A stretch of 64,000 nucleotides of DNA from contig JAGYVD010000001.1 of the NCBI GenBank assembly GCA_021209875.1, positions 6,200,001-6,264,000 of the forward strand. Reading direction: 5' to 3'. Numbering within the stretch: the stretch's first letter is position 1; every line of letters begins with the position of its first letter. The position numbers were made by a program, and so were the translations under genes. The DNA is from Rosellinia necatrix (lineage: Eukaryota; Ascomycota; Sordariomycetes; Xylariales; Xylariaceae). Below are positions 23,142-34,252 of the stretch, one piece after another. The notes under the pieces were generated by a model. That model saw only the letters and a list, made by a program, of their open reading frames with translations, did no database searches and was not told the DNA's origin.

Positions 23142-25517
23142 ATGCTGCGGCCGGCAACGCCGCTGGCGATATTGCTGTTCTTAGCATTCGCGTTGTTGCT
23201 GCTCTCTGTCCTCTCCACGCCAATCATCAAGGCTATACCTCTTGGCGTCTATAAGTCTAACGATGGAGTTGTCAACTTTGGAGTGTTTGGGTACTGCCAA
23301 GGAGATAGCTGTAGCCCGATAGAGATTGGATATGACACCTGTATGTCTCTGTTGCTTGTTTTGCCGTTCAACGCCCAATGGAATTAGAGCGAGGATCACT
23401 AACTCTGTGCTAGCAATATTTGCTCGTCAGCCCTCCTCGGAGTTCGATCTCCCTTCCTCAACACGCACGAGGCTGTCCGCCCTCCTTATAGTTCATCCTA
23501 TCGCCGCCCTGCTTACGCTTATCATGTTCATTCTAGCAGTTGTGGCACATCTCCATTCGCCTTCTCACTCTTCGCGTTATTTATGCGGCGTCTTCATTTT
23601 CGGCATCCTCACCTTTCTTGTCTGTCTCTTGGCGTTCCTCATCGACGTACTTCTATTTGTGCCTCATCTGGCCTGGGGCACTTGGCTGGTGCTTGCTGCT
23701 ACGATTCTAGTCTTTCTGAGTTTTGTTGTTTCCTGCGCTATGCGCCGCACTCTGGTCGGTAGGAAAGCACGAAAGAAGCGCATTGCAGAGAACGCCGAGA
23801 TGAGTGGCGAAAATTACTATAATCGCCAGGCCCAGCAGGAAGCCGCCTCCGTCGTTGCTCCCAGTCTCCAGCCCACCGTCCCGAGTATTAGCGGAGCAAA
23901 TGGACCGACTGACAGCTTGCCCACTTTTGTCACCTATGAAAAAAGGGACGACCGCAGTAGCGACGAGAGAATTCCATTGACAGCACGCACACCGTCCGAA
24001 AGATCCCCGAACAATGCCCCGATGGATTTAAGTGTCTCGGACCTATCAAATCGTCGGTCCATGTCGGGATCAACAGCAACACTGCCGACAGATCAATATG
24101 GCAACCCATTGACGCAAGCGCCTGATGGGTACGGAATGCGGCGAGGGCCATCTATGGAGCGCATGGACGGAAGAGGACGCGGTGGCCCCCAAGGCGGCTA
24201 TAGAGGACGAGGTGGGAACGGCAGAGGAGGCTATGGTGGTTATGGCGGTTATGGCCCACCTCCAAACGGAAGGGGTGATTATGGCGGCCCGCCTAATGGA
24301 AGAGGTGGATACGGTGGTCCGCCAAATGGAAGAGGTGGATATGGTGGTCCGCCAAATGGAAGGGGTGGTTACGGTGGTCCGCCAAATGGAAGAGGTGCAT
24401 ATGGCCCTCCAGGTCGGGGTGGATACGGGCCTGGGCCCAACGGAAGGGGAGGCTATGGCCCACGCGGGGGTTATGATGGCGGCATGCGAGGCGGAAGGAC
24501 TCCACCACCGGGCTACGCTGGCGAAGCACCATATGCCGGGAGAGCGGCTCCAGGGGTTTATGGGGGCTATGGGCCTGGACGACAAGCCTCTCCGGGACCC
24601 CTTAGGGCTCCGTATGATGACAACCACTCCATGCCTAATGTGCCCACAGGCGTTACGAACGCAGGTGGCTACCAGGCGTACCGACCCGATGATGTTGACG
24701 ACTTACCACGCGCAGAATCACCGCCGCCTCTCCCAGGTGCTGAGCTTCCAGCATCAGGATCAGTAGGCCAGGCCATGGAAATGGATGCAACGACTGGTAG
24801 CCCTGCGCAACCGCCTAGGGATTTTGGCCAATTCAATCCCCATATAAGAGACAGCGACACAGATGTTGCTGGTATGCTTGCCTTACAGGAGGCAAGGACG
24901 TCAACCCAACGACACGATACGATCATGAGTGAGGCGAGTAAATATAGCCAAGACGAGTAAGTGTTCACGCCAATTCATGCGTCCCAAAATATTGACACTA
25001 GCATAGACAATACGTTCCACCACGACAGGCCTGGAATCAGGGTTCTGGTCGTGCCTCGCCAAATATTCCACCATCGCATGTATCACCCGCCCCGCAGGAG
25101 TCTAATGACGGGACTCAGGCACCTCCCCCGGTGACCTTGAACGGAGGCAATTATTATGAGGATGTAGATCCACGTTTCGCCGAGCCGTCACCCAGAGCTC
25201 ACCAAATCGCACAGGGGGAGCCGACGAGCTTTGATGACCCACACCTCGCTCCGGGGGCGCGTAGCCCCACCATATCTGAACGATCAGGGTTCACTTCGGT
25301 TTCACAGAGAGGCGTGAACCCTCGTTGGAACCCTCCCCCCGGTCAAGGGTATAACCAGCAAATCCCACCACGGAGACCAGTCAACCGCACCGATGTAAAT
25401 ATTCTCAACAGTAACCCAGATTTCCAACTACCAGGCCGTCGTAGAGGGTCAGCGAGCCCCGCCAGAGGCGTTGTAGGAGGAGGGATGATACCCGGGAGTG
25501 CCTATCCCGGCGTATAA
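23142..25517 (+). CDS. palI: PalI/Rim9 pH-response membrane protein
   Basis: Three exons (23142-23340, 23414-24956, 25007-25517) in phase give 750 residues. The N-terminal third is a four-span SUR7/PalI-type membrane domain: a first segment at about 7-27, an extracellular loop with VNFGVFGYCQGDSC, and three further hydrophobic spans before about residue 190. The remaining 550 residues are cytosolic and disordered, with Gly/Arg/Tyr/Pro-rich decapeptide repeats (24268-24405). PalI/Rim9 assists the alkaline-pH receptor PalH/Rim21 at the plasma membrane, which leads to activation of the PacC factor. The long Gly-rich tail is usual in filamentous PalI proteins, though its repeat number varies. The start is the first ATG before the hydrophobic segment; the CAA-rich leader precedes it. 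Confidence 0.92.
24268..24405 (+). repeat. In-frame 30-bp repeats in palI (GRGGYGGPPN)
   Basis: About four and a half 30-bp units, nearly identical at the DNA level, each encoding GRG(G/D/A)YGGPPN. They lie in the disordered cytosolic tail. Confidence 0.9.
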
Positions 25518-27088
25518 TCTGTTTCCTCTCTAGTATCCTCCTCCTCATCTCGACAAAACACCTCTGTCCTGGATGGAAATTGTGTTGCATACAAAGAGTA
25601 CGGTGACACAATTAACAGACTCCTCAGCGTTAACCCGGCATGGTTGTATCATCAGGCAACTATTGGTTCGCTTTTCTTTCGGCTCCGCCTATTCTATATA
25701 CCCAACGTCGCCACAGCACCGTTCTATACATTATACTTTCTCGGTGGCGCCTTTCACTACGTTTTATGGCTGCTGGCTTTTTCTTTGCGATCAAAGCCGC
25801 ATAATTTATCTCGGTCGACATTCACGGTCGTTGAGGAGCACTTGGAATGCAAAATTCCAACCTAGTAGACTTGGAGTTATGTTGCATCGGCTAGCTGAAC
25901 AATGGATAATGTTCAGCCTGGAAGGGGCCGAGTTGAATTTGGTTGTCTTGACCATCAACAAGACATGTGTTAGAGTGTTTTATGTATGAAACCCGCTTTT
26001 GCAGGGCTCCAGAACTCGGGAGTCACGGTCTATATTCTGGACGCCTTGATTATACCCATTTTGTAGTTAGCCAAGCATATTGGTAACTATTTACAAAGCA
26101 AGCATAGCTGCTTTATTACGAAGTACCAAGGAATAAAATGGTCAACTCTTGAATCAACCTACAATCTTATGATGGCTTGCGACATGTTAGTATAAGACGC
26201 TCGGATTCGGAACGTTTGAGGCCCCCGCAACCCCCTTAGTTTAACAATGGCCGAATCCAATCACGTATCATACGAGTTCAAACGAAATTCAAATAACATA
26301 CAGCCGCACATTAAAGCCCCGAATACTAAACCAAGTAGCCACTCTTAATTAAATTCAACAGTGCTGATTAGTTATATGAAGATCTTGTTTGGGCCCCAAT
26401 AAGACACCAGTAATACAACTGTCGCCATAATTTATCCCATCAAGTGAATATACCCATTTCACTTTACATTTTTAAACAGATATTTGTAATTATATTTCAA
26501 TTTATAATGAAATAACCTATTAAACATCTAGAAATTTATGAGCTTATATTTGACTCTTCACCATTCATTCCCTTCCTCATTTAAGTCATTTTCACTCCCG
26601 ATAATAGTTACCGAAAGAGTTTCAACGGCATCTAATAGTCCATTTCGTATGTTCCCATCATCCAACATTCGAGCGGTGGGCGCGCTTAGGACTGCAATGA
26701 GATGATTATGCGGGCTTAAAGACAGCCGAGCAGACCTCACAAGGATGGCTAAAATTTAGGTCGGATATCTTTGACGCATCCGTCAGATAAAGTTGGGAGG
26801 GATAATAGCCAGAGGTGTGTGTAAAGAATGAGAAACAGGACTATTCTAGGCTATACGGAAGCTAGATGACGATGTAGGCGATGCTTTTTTGGTTTCTTGC
26901 AATTAATGGTCGATCTAACTTTAAGGTAAGTAAATAAACTAGGGTCCCATGATACTTAAACACGTAAAATAATGTAAGTATGCGTAATAATTAGTGATAA
27001 CCCTTTTTAGCTTGTATTTTGGCCACGGTCTATATCAAAACAATAAAAGTTCCAGCTTTGTTAATTGCACTGTCAGAGAGTGAATAAT
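25518..27088. other. AT-rich convergent intergenic region
   Basis: Between the 3' ends of palI and the Gfo/Idh gene. Strongly AT-rich from about 26.0 kb; frames such as 25573-25989 have no recognisable domain. No element ends, tRNA or repeat array seen. Confidence 0.5.
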
Positions 27089-28335
27089 CTACAAACTAGC
27101 CTTTTCGGCGCGGTTTCCCATCTCATCAAAGTAAAGCTTCTTCCCAGTTCTTAATGCCTCTTGGAGGTAAGATCCTATCTCTACAGCGCGTAGGGCACTG
27201 GTTAGATTGAATGGTAATTTGGTGTTGTCAAGGGCGGCGGCAGTGAACTCGTTTGCCTCCTACTTGCGGGTCAGTCTATCTCGAAGAGGAACAAGTAACT
27301 TGGTAATCGTGGCTTACAGCGACAAATGCGTACTCAAAACGCCCATAATAATGAGCCGGTACCTCACGGATGATGCCTTTATCTGTGTATGTGTTCACAA
27401 AGTTTGATTGAGGGTTTCCGTTCACGGTGATCTTTCCCTCCGTACCAATGAATTCAGTCGTGTCTTCCTGCCCGTGGGCCATCATTCGTGAGCAGTAATA
27501 ATAGGCCACCCTGCCGCCGTAGAATTCGACTATACCGACAGCATTATCGAAGTCCTCGTACTGCTTCAAGCCCGGAGCGACAGCAACGACTCCCGCTGCC
27601 GAAATAGACTTTACTGGGATGTTCTCGCCGAAAAACCAAAGTGTGAGGTCGATATCATGAACTGTAATTTATCATCAAGTCAGCATCACAATTCGACAAT
27701 AGGGTTCAAGATACTCATGGACGAACCGCTCATGTCACTGAAGCAACCCCCGCTGTGTGCAGCATATTGGACGAAGAAACCACTCGGGTCATGCTTATCG
27801 CAGGTCTGAGACCGAATAATCGTTGGACGGCCGATGACCCCTGCTTCCGCCTTCTCATAGGCATCCCTGTAGGAGGCATCGAAACGACGAGAGAAACCAC
27901 ACATCACTTTAAGATGTGGTTTTGCCTTGGCCGCCTTGATGACTTCTTGGCACTGTCAAAGTCAATTTCATGCCGGCTGCGATAATATTAGCGGTTCTCT
28001 CTACTTACGGTCTCAATGCTGAGGGATATCGGCTTTTCGCAAAGAACATGTAGATCTTTGGCGATCGCCGCTAGCGCCTCCTCTGCGTGCACTTTGGTTG
28101 CGGTAGCGATCACAACGGCTTGCAGGCCCTCATGATTTATCATCTGATTGTAATCCGAATAGATGGTGACGCCATGGGGTTCTAGGTTCGCCCTTGCCCA
28201 TGCAATTTCGGTCTCATCTGGTGTGAAGGCGGCCACTACTTCAGCACGGGGAGTTCGCTGTAGGAAATTGACGGCATGTCGCTTGCCCATACGCCCAAGA
28301 CCAGCAACGCCCACCTTTAACTTCTGAACAGCCAT
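27089..28335 (-). CDS. Gfo/Idh/MocA oxidoreductase (inositol/sugar dehydrogenase type)
   Basis: Four exons (28009-28335, 27727-27952, 27318-27661, 27089-27259) give 355 residues, all phases consistent. The N-terminus is a Rossmann fold with GLGRMG (12-17); the family motif EKP lies at 100-102; the second-domain motif DMSVHDID is rebuilt exactly across the exon 2/3 junction and holds the conserved His (186) and Asp. These proteins are NAD(P)-dependent dehydrogenases of sugars, inositols or related polyols in the cytosol; similarity is closest in feel to myo-inositol 2-dehydrogenases, but the substrate is not proven. The neighbouring gene on the same strand is a sugar/inositol-type transporter, which supports an uptake-and-oxidation role. 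Intron 2 uses a less common GTTCGT donor. Confidence 0.9.
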
Positions 28336-29037
28336 AGTATTAGGGAGTGAATAGGATAAGGCACAGGAAATATATGTAACAGTGTTAGTTGAACGAGGCT
28401 TGTAGGTGTGGTATATTCAACTACTGGTCTATATCAGACGGGTAAACCATTATATAGATCTGGGAGGAAATGGCTGACTATCCCCTGTTTCCCCATATAT
28501 GCAGCCATGTTTGGACGGGAAGCATTAAAAACAGCTCGCAAGAAGGTTTACGAGGATAACGGATGTGAATACGTCGTAAATTCATGACTGAACCGAGCCA
28601 ATACGAAATATGAGTGGACTTATTGACGCCATGTATCTCCAGCTCGCTAAATTCTATCCTAATTAGACACATCGAGCAAACCTTTCCGCCCGCATGGATC
28701 TCCCCAGAGTGGGGAAATTATTGGTCTGGGGTGATGTTCCAGCGTTAGTTTCTTCTTGGCACATCTACACCATGCCTATCCCCGCGTTGTTGGCAAGATG
28801 ATGGGTAGCTGGCTTGCTAGGTACCTGTTCAGGGTCAGTCTTTATCCGGACATACCTGTACAATGTTGCGAGGTGCACACATTGTGAAAAAGAGAGAAAT
28901 CCTCCGTGTATTCGGTTTATGCGGACTTGCAGGATATATTTACTGCATATCGGATAATTTACAGTGGCTGAATATATGCAAGGTCATACAGACCATGCTG
29001 GTTTGGATTTAACTCTAGCTAGTTCTAATTGATTCGA
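28336..29037. other. Intergenic, transporter 3' end to dehydrogenase start
   Basis: About 700 bp upstream of the dehydrogenase and downstream of the transporter, both on the minus strand. No further gene; the dehydrogenase promoter should be here. Confidence 0.5.
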
Positions 29038-31036
29038 CTACACTGTTGCCTCTTGATTTTTCCTTCTAGCTGCAGCCTCCTTCTGAAGTTTATTTGCCGT
29101 TTTAACACCAAAGCCGTGCTTGAAAACCTGTCTAATATCTTCCAGAGGCATTCCATTGACTTCCGGGAAGCAGAAGATGACGAAGATCCAACCGAAAAAG
29201 CAGATTCCAGCATAAAGGCCAAACGTACCGCTGGGCGTTAGGGCCTTGAGTAGTGACAGGAATGTCGATGAGATGATGATATTAGAACCCCAGCAGGTTA
29301 TATTGATCATCACGGTGCCAACGGCACGAACTTCGATCGGAAGCAGCTCCGTCCCAACCCAGGAAATTGTAGCCACACCCGAGGAGAATGAAGCAATGTA
29401 AAGAATGATGGTTACCAGAACCACTATGCTGGCCCAATTCGATGACGTGTTCAGGGGGGGCGAGATCCTTTGAAACAGGGATCCAGTGGAATGCAATTGC
29501 GGTTACACCCATAGTTAAAGCCTACAGATCGATAGATTGTGTTAAATTAGCCAGTTTATACTTCGCTTATCCCCCTGGGAAAGGGGGGAAAGTTTGTGAA
29601 ACAACGTACCATTCCCAATAGTGTTATTAGAAGAACTATACGCCTCCCAGCCCTATCGATAACTGAGAAGTTGACGATATTGAAAAGGAAATTCGTAGCA
29701 CCAATTGTGATCGAGACTGCTGCGGGATTCGCGAATCCAACCAGGCTGAAGAGAGTGGCGCCATAGTATAAAATAGTATTGAAGCCACAAAGTTGCGATA
29801 CTGTATATGTGAATTGGTCCCATTAGCGTCTTGTGAAGTCCAAAAAGGATCGAACCAATGAAAATTTCAGGTAAATAACGGGATCATAAGAGGAAGACCG
29901 CTTACCGGCCATAACACCACACGCTGTCGTAAGCGCTCGAAGGTTTGCGGGGATGCCATTAAGTTCCTTGAATTGCGTCCAGAGGGACCGGGAGCCGACG
30001 ATCTGCGCTTCTTCCTCGATCGCATAGATGAGGAGATCAATCTTGGACTGGACCTGGGCCTCGGTGGCAAGGGGGTACAGACTAGTGAGGGCCTTCCTGG
30101 CCTGCTCGACCTTTTGGTGCATCAGCAGCAGCCGAGGGCTCTCGGGGCACCCGACGAGCAGGATCGCCAGTAGGATCGGAGGCGCGCCCCCGATCGCCAC
30201 CATGTATCGCCAGCCGTGGGAGACGTGGACGAACCCGGCGCCGAGGACGTAGGAGATCAGCTGGCCGAACGTGACGCTGACGTTGTTCAGGGCAACCATG
30301 CGGCCACGGTATTTGGCCACGGAGATTTCGCCGATGTACAGGGGCTACGAATACACGCACGCACGATTAGAACCTCGGCAGCGAGAGGTGAGTGCTACCG
30401 GGCCGGGAGCTTTACTCACCACAATCATCGAGGCAGACCCGACACCCAGCCCAACAACAAACCGACCGACCGTCATCTGCGGGACGGAAAACGCGGTCGC
30501 TTGTATAACCGACCCGGCTATGAAGAGGGCGCATCCAATATATATGCCGAATTTTCGCCCGAACTTATCTGCCGGGAGTCCAGCGATCAGGGCACCGATC
30601 AGGGCACCACCGGACGTGATCGAAGTGATGAGCTCTTGTTCTTTGGAGCTCAGCGTGTGGCCCAGGTCGGAGCCGATGCTGATGAGTACGGCAGAGATGT
30701 ATCCGGTATCGTAGCCTGGTCGATAAATCAGCCAACAGTACACAACCTAAGGCTAGAGTTCGGGCAGACGGGGCGATAAGCTCGGCCGCACGTACCAAAA
30801 AGAAACCCGCCCATGGCGACGGTGAAGATGATGGTCCAGACCTTCCTTGACGGCTTGGTGTCGTCGATGGAGTTGTCGAATACGATCGGCTTGACGAGGT
30901 CGTCGGCGTGCTCGGCGCTCTCGACATGCTCGGCGTGCAGGATGGCATCCTGGGTCTTGCCCGGGGGAAGGGTTGGCGTGTCGGATCGAGCATCGCCTCT
31001 ACCCGACTTGGTCTGCCTTGGGACGTCTTCAGACAT
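29038..31036 (-). pseudogene. MFS sugar/inositol transporter gene with apparent frameshift
   Basis: Five exons: 30796-31036, 30420-30715, 29906-30344, 29610-29800, 29038-29521. The first four join in phase and encode a sugar-porter MFS protein: FGYDTGYISAVL in helix 1, PADKFGRKFG loop, PLYIGEIS, PESPRLL, a QLCGFN motif in helix 7 and DRAGRR; exon 5 ends with PEVNGMPLEDI. These proteins are plasma-membrane symporters of hexoses or inositol. Oddity: exon 5 is 484 nt, and its frame changes at a C7 run (G7 on the plus strand, 29454-29460). Upstream, ...HWIPVSKDLAPP reads in one frame; downstream, NTSSNWASIVVLV... in another; six bases instead of seven would restore it. This is either an assembly error or a disabling indel. 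The pairing with the adjacent dehydrogenase suggests a shared substrate. Confidence 0.85.
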
Positions 31037-32276
31037 GGTATAGAAACGCTATGCGCTAGCAAAAAAAAAAAAAGAGAGAGCAGTGATTCAAGATACCGGG
31101 ACGGCTTGGTGTAAGCTGATGCTTGGCCGAACCGATGCGAGTGTTACAAAAGTGGCTTAAGTTAAGAGTTCAAATAGTCTAGAATCACGAGTTGGCCGGA
31201 AAGAGACGACGACGTCCTACCGTCCTACTTATGGAGCAACTCGGGTTGAAGCTCGGGGTCTACTGCCGGCTAACTAAACGATGGGTCTGTATTGCCGTTG
31301 CGCATTTTAACTGAAACGGCAAGAGGCGAATAGCGTCGCGAGCCTCAACCCGGACAACACCCGATCCAGCACAGCCGAGAGGCCTCTGTATATAGCGCCG
31401 ACGAGAATGGTCTAGAGACCCCATACGCAATCAGTGCCCGACGTCCACCTTGGGCGCAAAGGTTCCGACAAATTGTGCTAAATCGTGCTAGGTCAGTGGA
31501 ATTTGGCCAATTGTCCCGAGGCGCGATTATTGTACGTCTCTCGGCATGGGCTGTAGCATCTCGGCGGCGTGACGATGCGGAGAAAAAACCTGGGGATGCG
31601 GGGGAGCGAAACGCGGGGGAACCCTGCATCGTGGAGTAAGAACGAGTCTGGAGGGCATGGGGTTTTACATATGGCCAGGGCCTGATTGGCGAGACCCGAA
31701 TGATAGAAGACAACATTAAGTGTTTAAGGGGCCTCAGCCCGCCAGGCTAGTTCGCCGAGTGGCTGGTGTGTGCTTCCGGCAGTTGAATGGTGAGCGAAGT
31801 GGCATGGGGGGGGGATAGGTCCTGTCGTGCGGGTTTCGAGTCCTCTTTCGACGTACAAGGCAAAGCTCAACGCGGGGGCTGCGGAGAACATTTCCTCTTA
31901 CATTAAGAACTCGGCCCACACGGCGATGTTCGTACTCTGTTCCTCTTCAGCTGTAGATCTACGTTGCGAATTGTACTTCCGATTGGTCCTTCTCCAGCGG
32001 CCCGGCATAATCTACCGGAATGATCAGAGGGACCCCTTTCCACCGACTCGGTAACAAGGTTTGGGAAAGAAAAAAAATTAAAAATAAAAATAAAAAAAAA
32101 AGAGGAAGGATAATAAACATAATAATCCCGAACCAACTTGGCGTTTAGCTCTAGCATGCCCGAGCGCGGGGTTCCACACGGCGATGTTGGGATAAGCATT
32201 TTGCCATCCCTCCTCCCACCTTCTCTATATTGTGGTGTCGGTGGTAAGCTCCGTGATCATACAGAAGAAGAGGCAG
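31037..32276. other. Divergent spacer, transporter/TF1
   Basis: Upstream of both the MFS gene and the plus-strand regulator. A 123-codon minus frame (31345-31716) has no recognisable domain. Poly-A/T tracts at about 32069-32101. The missing N-terminal exon(s) of the regulator may lie near its right end. Confidence 0.45.
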
Positions 32277-32340
32277 GGTAAGTCATCGAACCAAATGCCA
32301 CATGGTATATATGCTCTATGCCGCTGACTCCATGACTTAG

Positions 32341-33899
32341 AAGCGGCAATACTCGTGTGGGCTCCCCTAAATCCCTATTGCGGGATCAGGATGGGCTACT
32401 GAGATTTGACAACATCACCGACGCCCGTTTATTCCGTCAATATGTTCACCGAGTATCGTCATGGGTAGATCGCCACTTTCTTTGATTGCTTGCCAATCCT
32501 TCTATCCTTCCCAGCTGGCAAACTGGCACTTCCGGAAAAAAAAAAATAATAAAACCTAATAACTATTCGTCCTTAGATCGATGTCTGCGATCGACAGTGC
32601 AACTTCGGCATCGAAGTTCCCCGGCGAGCCCATAGATTCCCTCTGCTCTCCTACGGGATAATGGCCTTCGCGTCCGCGGTCACCGTTTCCCCAGACCGTG
32701 GCGCGGCTTACCATAACCAGGCCGTGGACATCTTGATACCTATTCTCGACGGCCCTATCGAGTCCCTGGACGAAAATGTACTGGCCGCGATCGTCCTACT
32801 TCGGGCTTTCGAAGAAGGAACAGGTGCCTCGTCCCATCTTCATCCGACGAGAGAACTATGGAAGCTGACGCGCGCCCAGATACCGATGCGGGCACCCATT
32901 TGTTTGGGAGTGCTCGCCTCCTCAATACGGCCTCTGGCTTTGCCGCCGCCGGTGGCCTCGGGGAGGCTGCTAGTTGGATTGTCCTTCGACAAAGCATCTA
33001 CATCTCCTTCACAAGATCGCAGCCGTTGTGCATTAACCTAGACAATTACAGGCGATCTAGCGCTTTCACTACCGTTGACGCGGAGTCATTAGCAAATAGG
33101 GCTGTGTTTTTGTGCGCTCAAGTCCTGGCATTTGCCTTCGGAACAGGCGAAAGCGTACCCGAGTGGCATGTTGATGAATGGGAGAGCCTCGACGAGAACC
33201 TAGAGGAATGGTATAGGTCTAGGCCTAAAGAGATCTGCGCGTTTTGGGTTAATATGCCACGACCGGAGGAAGAAGAAGAAGGAGGAGCTTGGCCAGTGTT
33301 TCCCACGGCCTGGATGATACGTCCCGCTCATGGTAAGTGTCCGGCCTCCGTTCCCATTGGCTATATGGGGTATTCAAGCTGATAAGCATAGTGGTCGGCA
33401 TGCAAGTTTACTTCATGGCCAGGCTGCTTCTTGCAATATTCAATCCCCGTCTTCAAGAGCCATCCTTCGAAACCGTTCTGAGAAGAAGGCAAGCTGAGGT
33501 AATTATCATCCCCCCCGTCCTAAGAGCGTGCCGCCACTAAGGCGAGACCAACTAATACGGCCAGGAGCAAATTTTGGCAAACCTTCGCATGGTAATTGGC
33601 CTTGCGATCAGCCACCCATCTAATATCACCGCGGGATTTCACGCGAGGCACGCTCTTCAAGCCTGTAAGATACACACCGTCGCGTCGCGAATTGGTATAC
33701 GCGAACTCGCCTCTAACTAATGATCGAAGGCGGATCTTATTTGAAAGACCCCAAGGAACAGCGAGAGGCACTTGCCTTTTTAGAAAATTTCGAGCTGGAA
33801 TCAACGTGGAAGGCAGACCATATAACCCGGAATCTCAGAATGGCCTGGTTAAAGAATTCGTCGAAAACTGTTGATTCCTATAATAAAGTTGCGATCTAG
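32341..33899 (+). CDS. Fungal-specific transcription factor (TF1), N-terminus unresolved
   Basis: Exons in phase: 32341-32464, 32577-32823, 32880-33332, 33392-33498, 33565-33664 and 33730-33899 (stop). They encode the conserved middle and C-terminus of an ARCA-like fungal transcription-factor domain: LLRFDN..., SSWIDVCD across intron 1, LDENVLAAIVLLRAFEE, GLGEAASWIVLRQSIY, VYFMARLLLAIFNP, ISHPSN...ALQAC, and a final AFLEN block. An upstream exon ending at 32277, with a 63-bp intron (32278-32340), fits phase but shows no Zn2Cys6 cluster, so the DNA-binding part is either in exons I could not find or absent. It is convergent with a related minus-strand regulator. It may regulate the adjacent transporter and dehydrogenase (inference). 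Confidence 0.75.
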
Positions 33900-34252
33900 T
33901 AATGCTGGCCAAGCATACCACTTTGATGGTGTCAATATTTTAAACCTTAGGTTGCGGTCGCCTATCCCGTAGAGGTGTATCATGCCATGAAGGATGCACA
34001 CATATCGGCCAGGCTGGTATAGTTCACGGTGCGAAGGAACCGTCACCATGTATACAAGAGTAGAATATCAAGTATTCGTATACGTGCAATGCTGCATAAT
34101 CCTATAAGTTAACTATAACACTTCGTATCATACATGCCTTCCAGCGACTTGGCTCTCGCCAAGATTAAAAGGAATATCGTTGTGACACCGTAGGTGCCGC
34201 ATTCGAGATTCGCTTTGGCAACTCCAACCTTCGTGGCTAGGTTATGTCAGCA
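33900..34252. other. Convergent spacer between TF1 and TF2
   Basis: 353 bp between the two stops; AT-rich, nothing recognised. Confidence 0.5.

Noticed and set aside
29470..29521. A 53-bp intron (GTTTCA...TAG) to explain the transporter frame change
   Set aside because: Poor donor, and it would remove conserved-looking sequence; a one-base indel is simpler.
31345..31716. 123-codon minus frame upstream of the transporter
   Set aside because: No domain, no splice context, sequence looks random.
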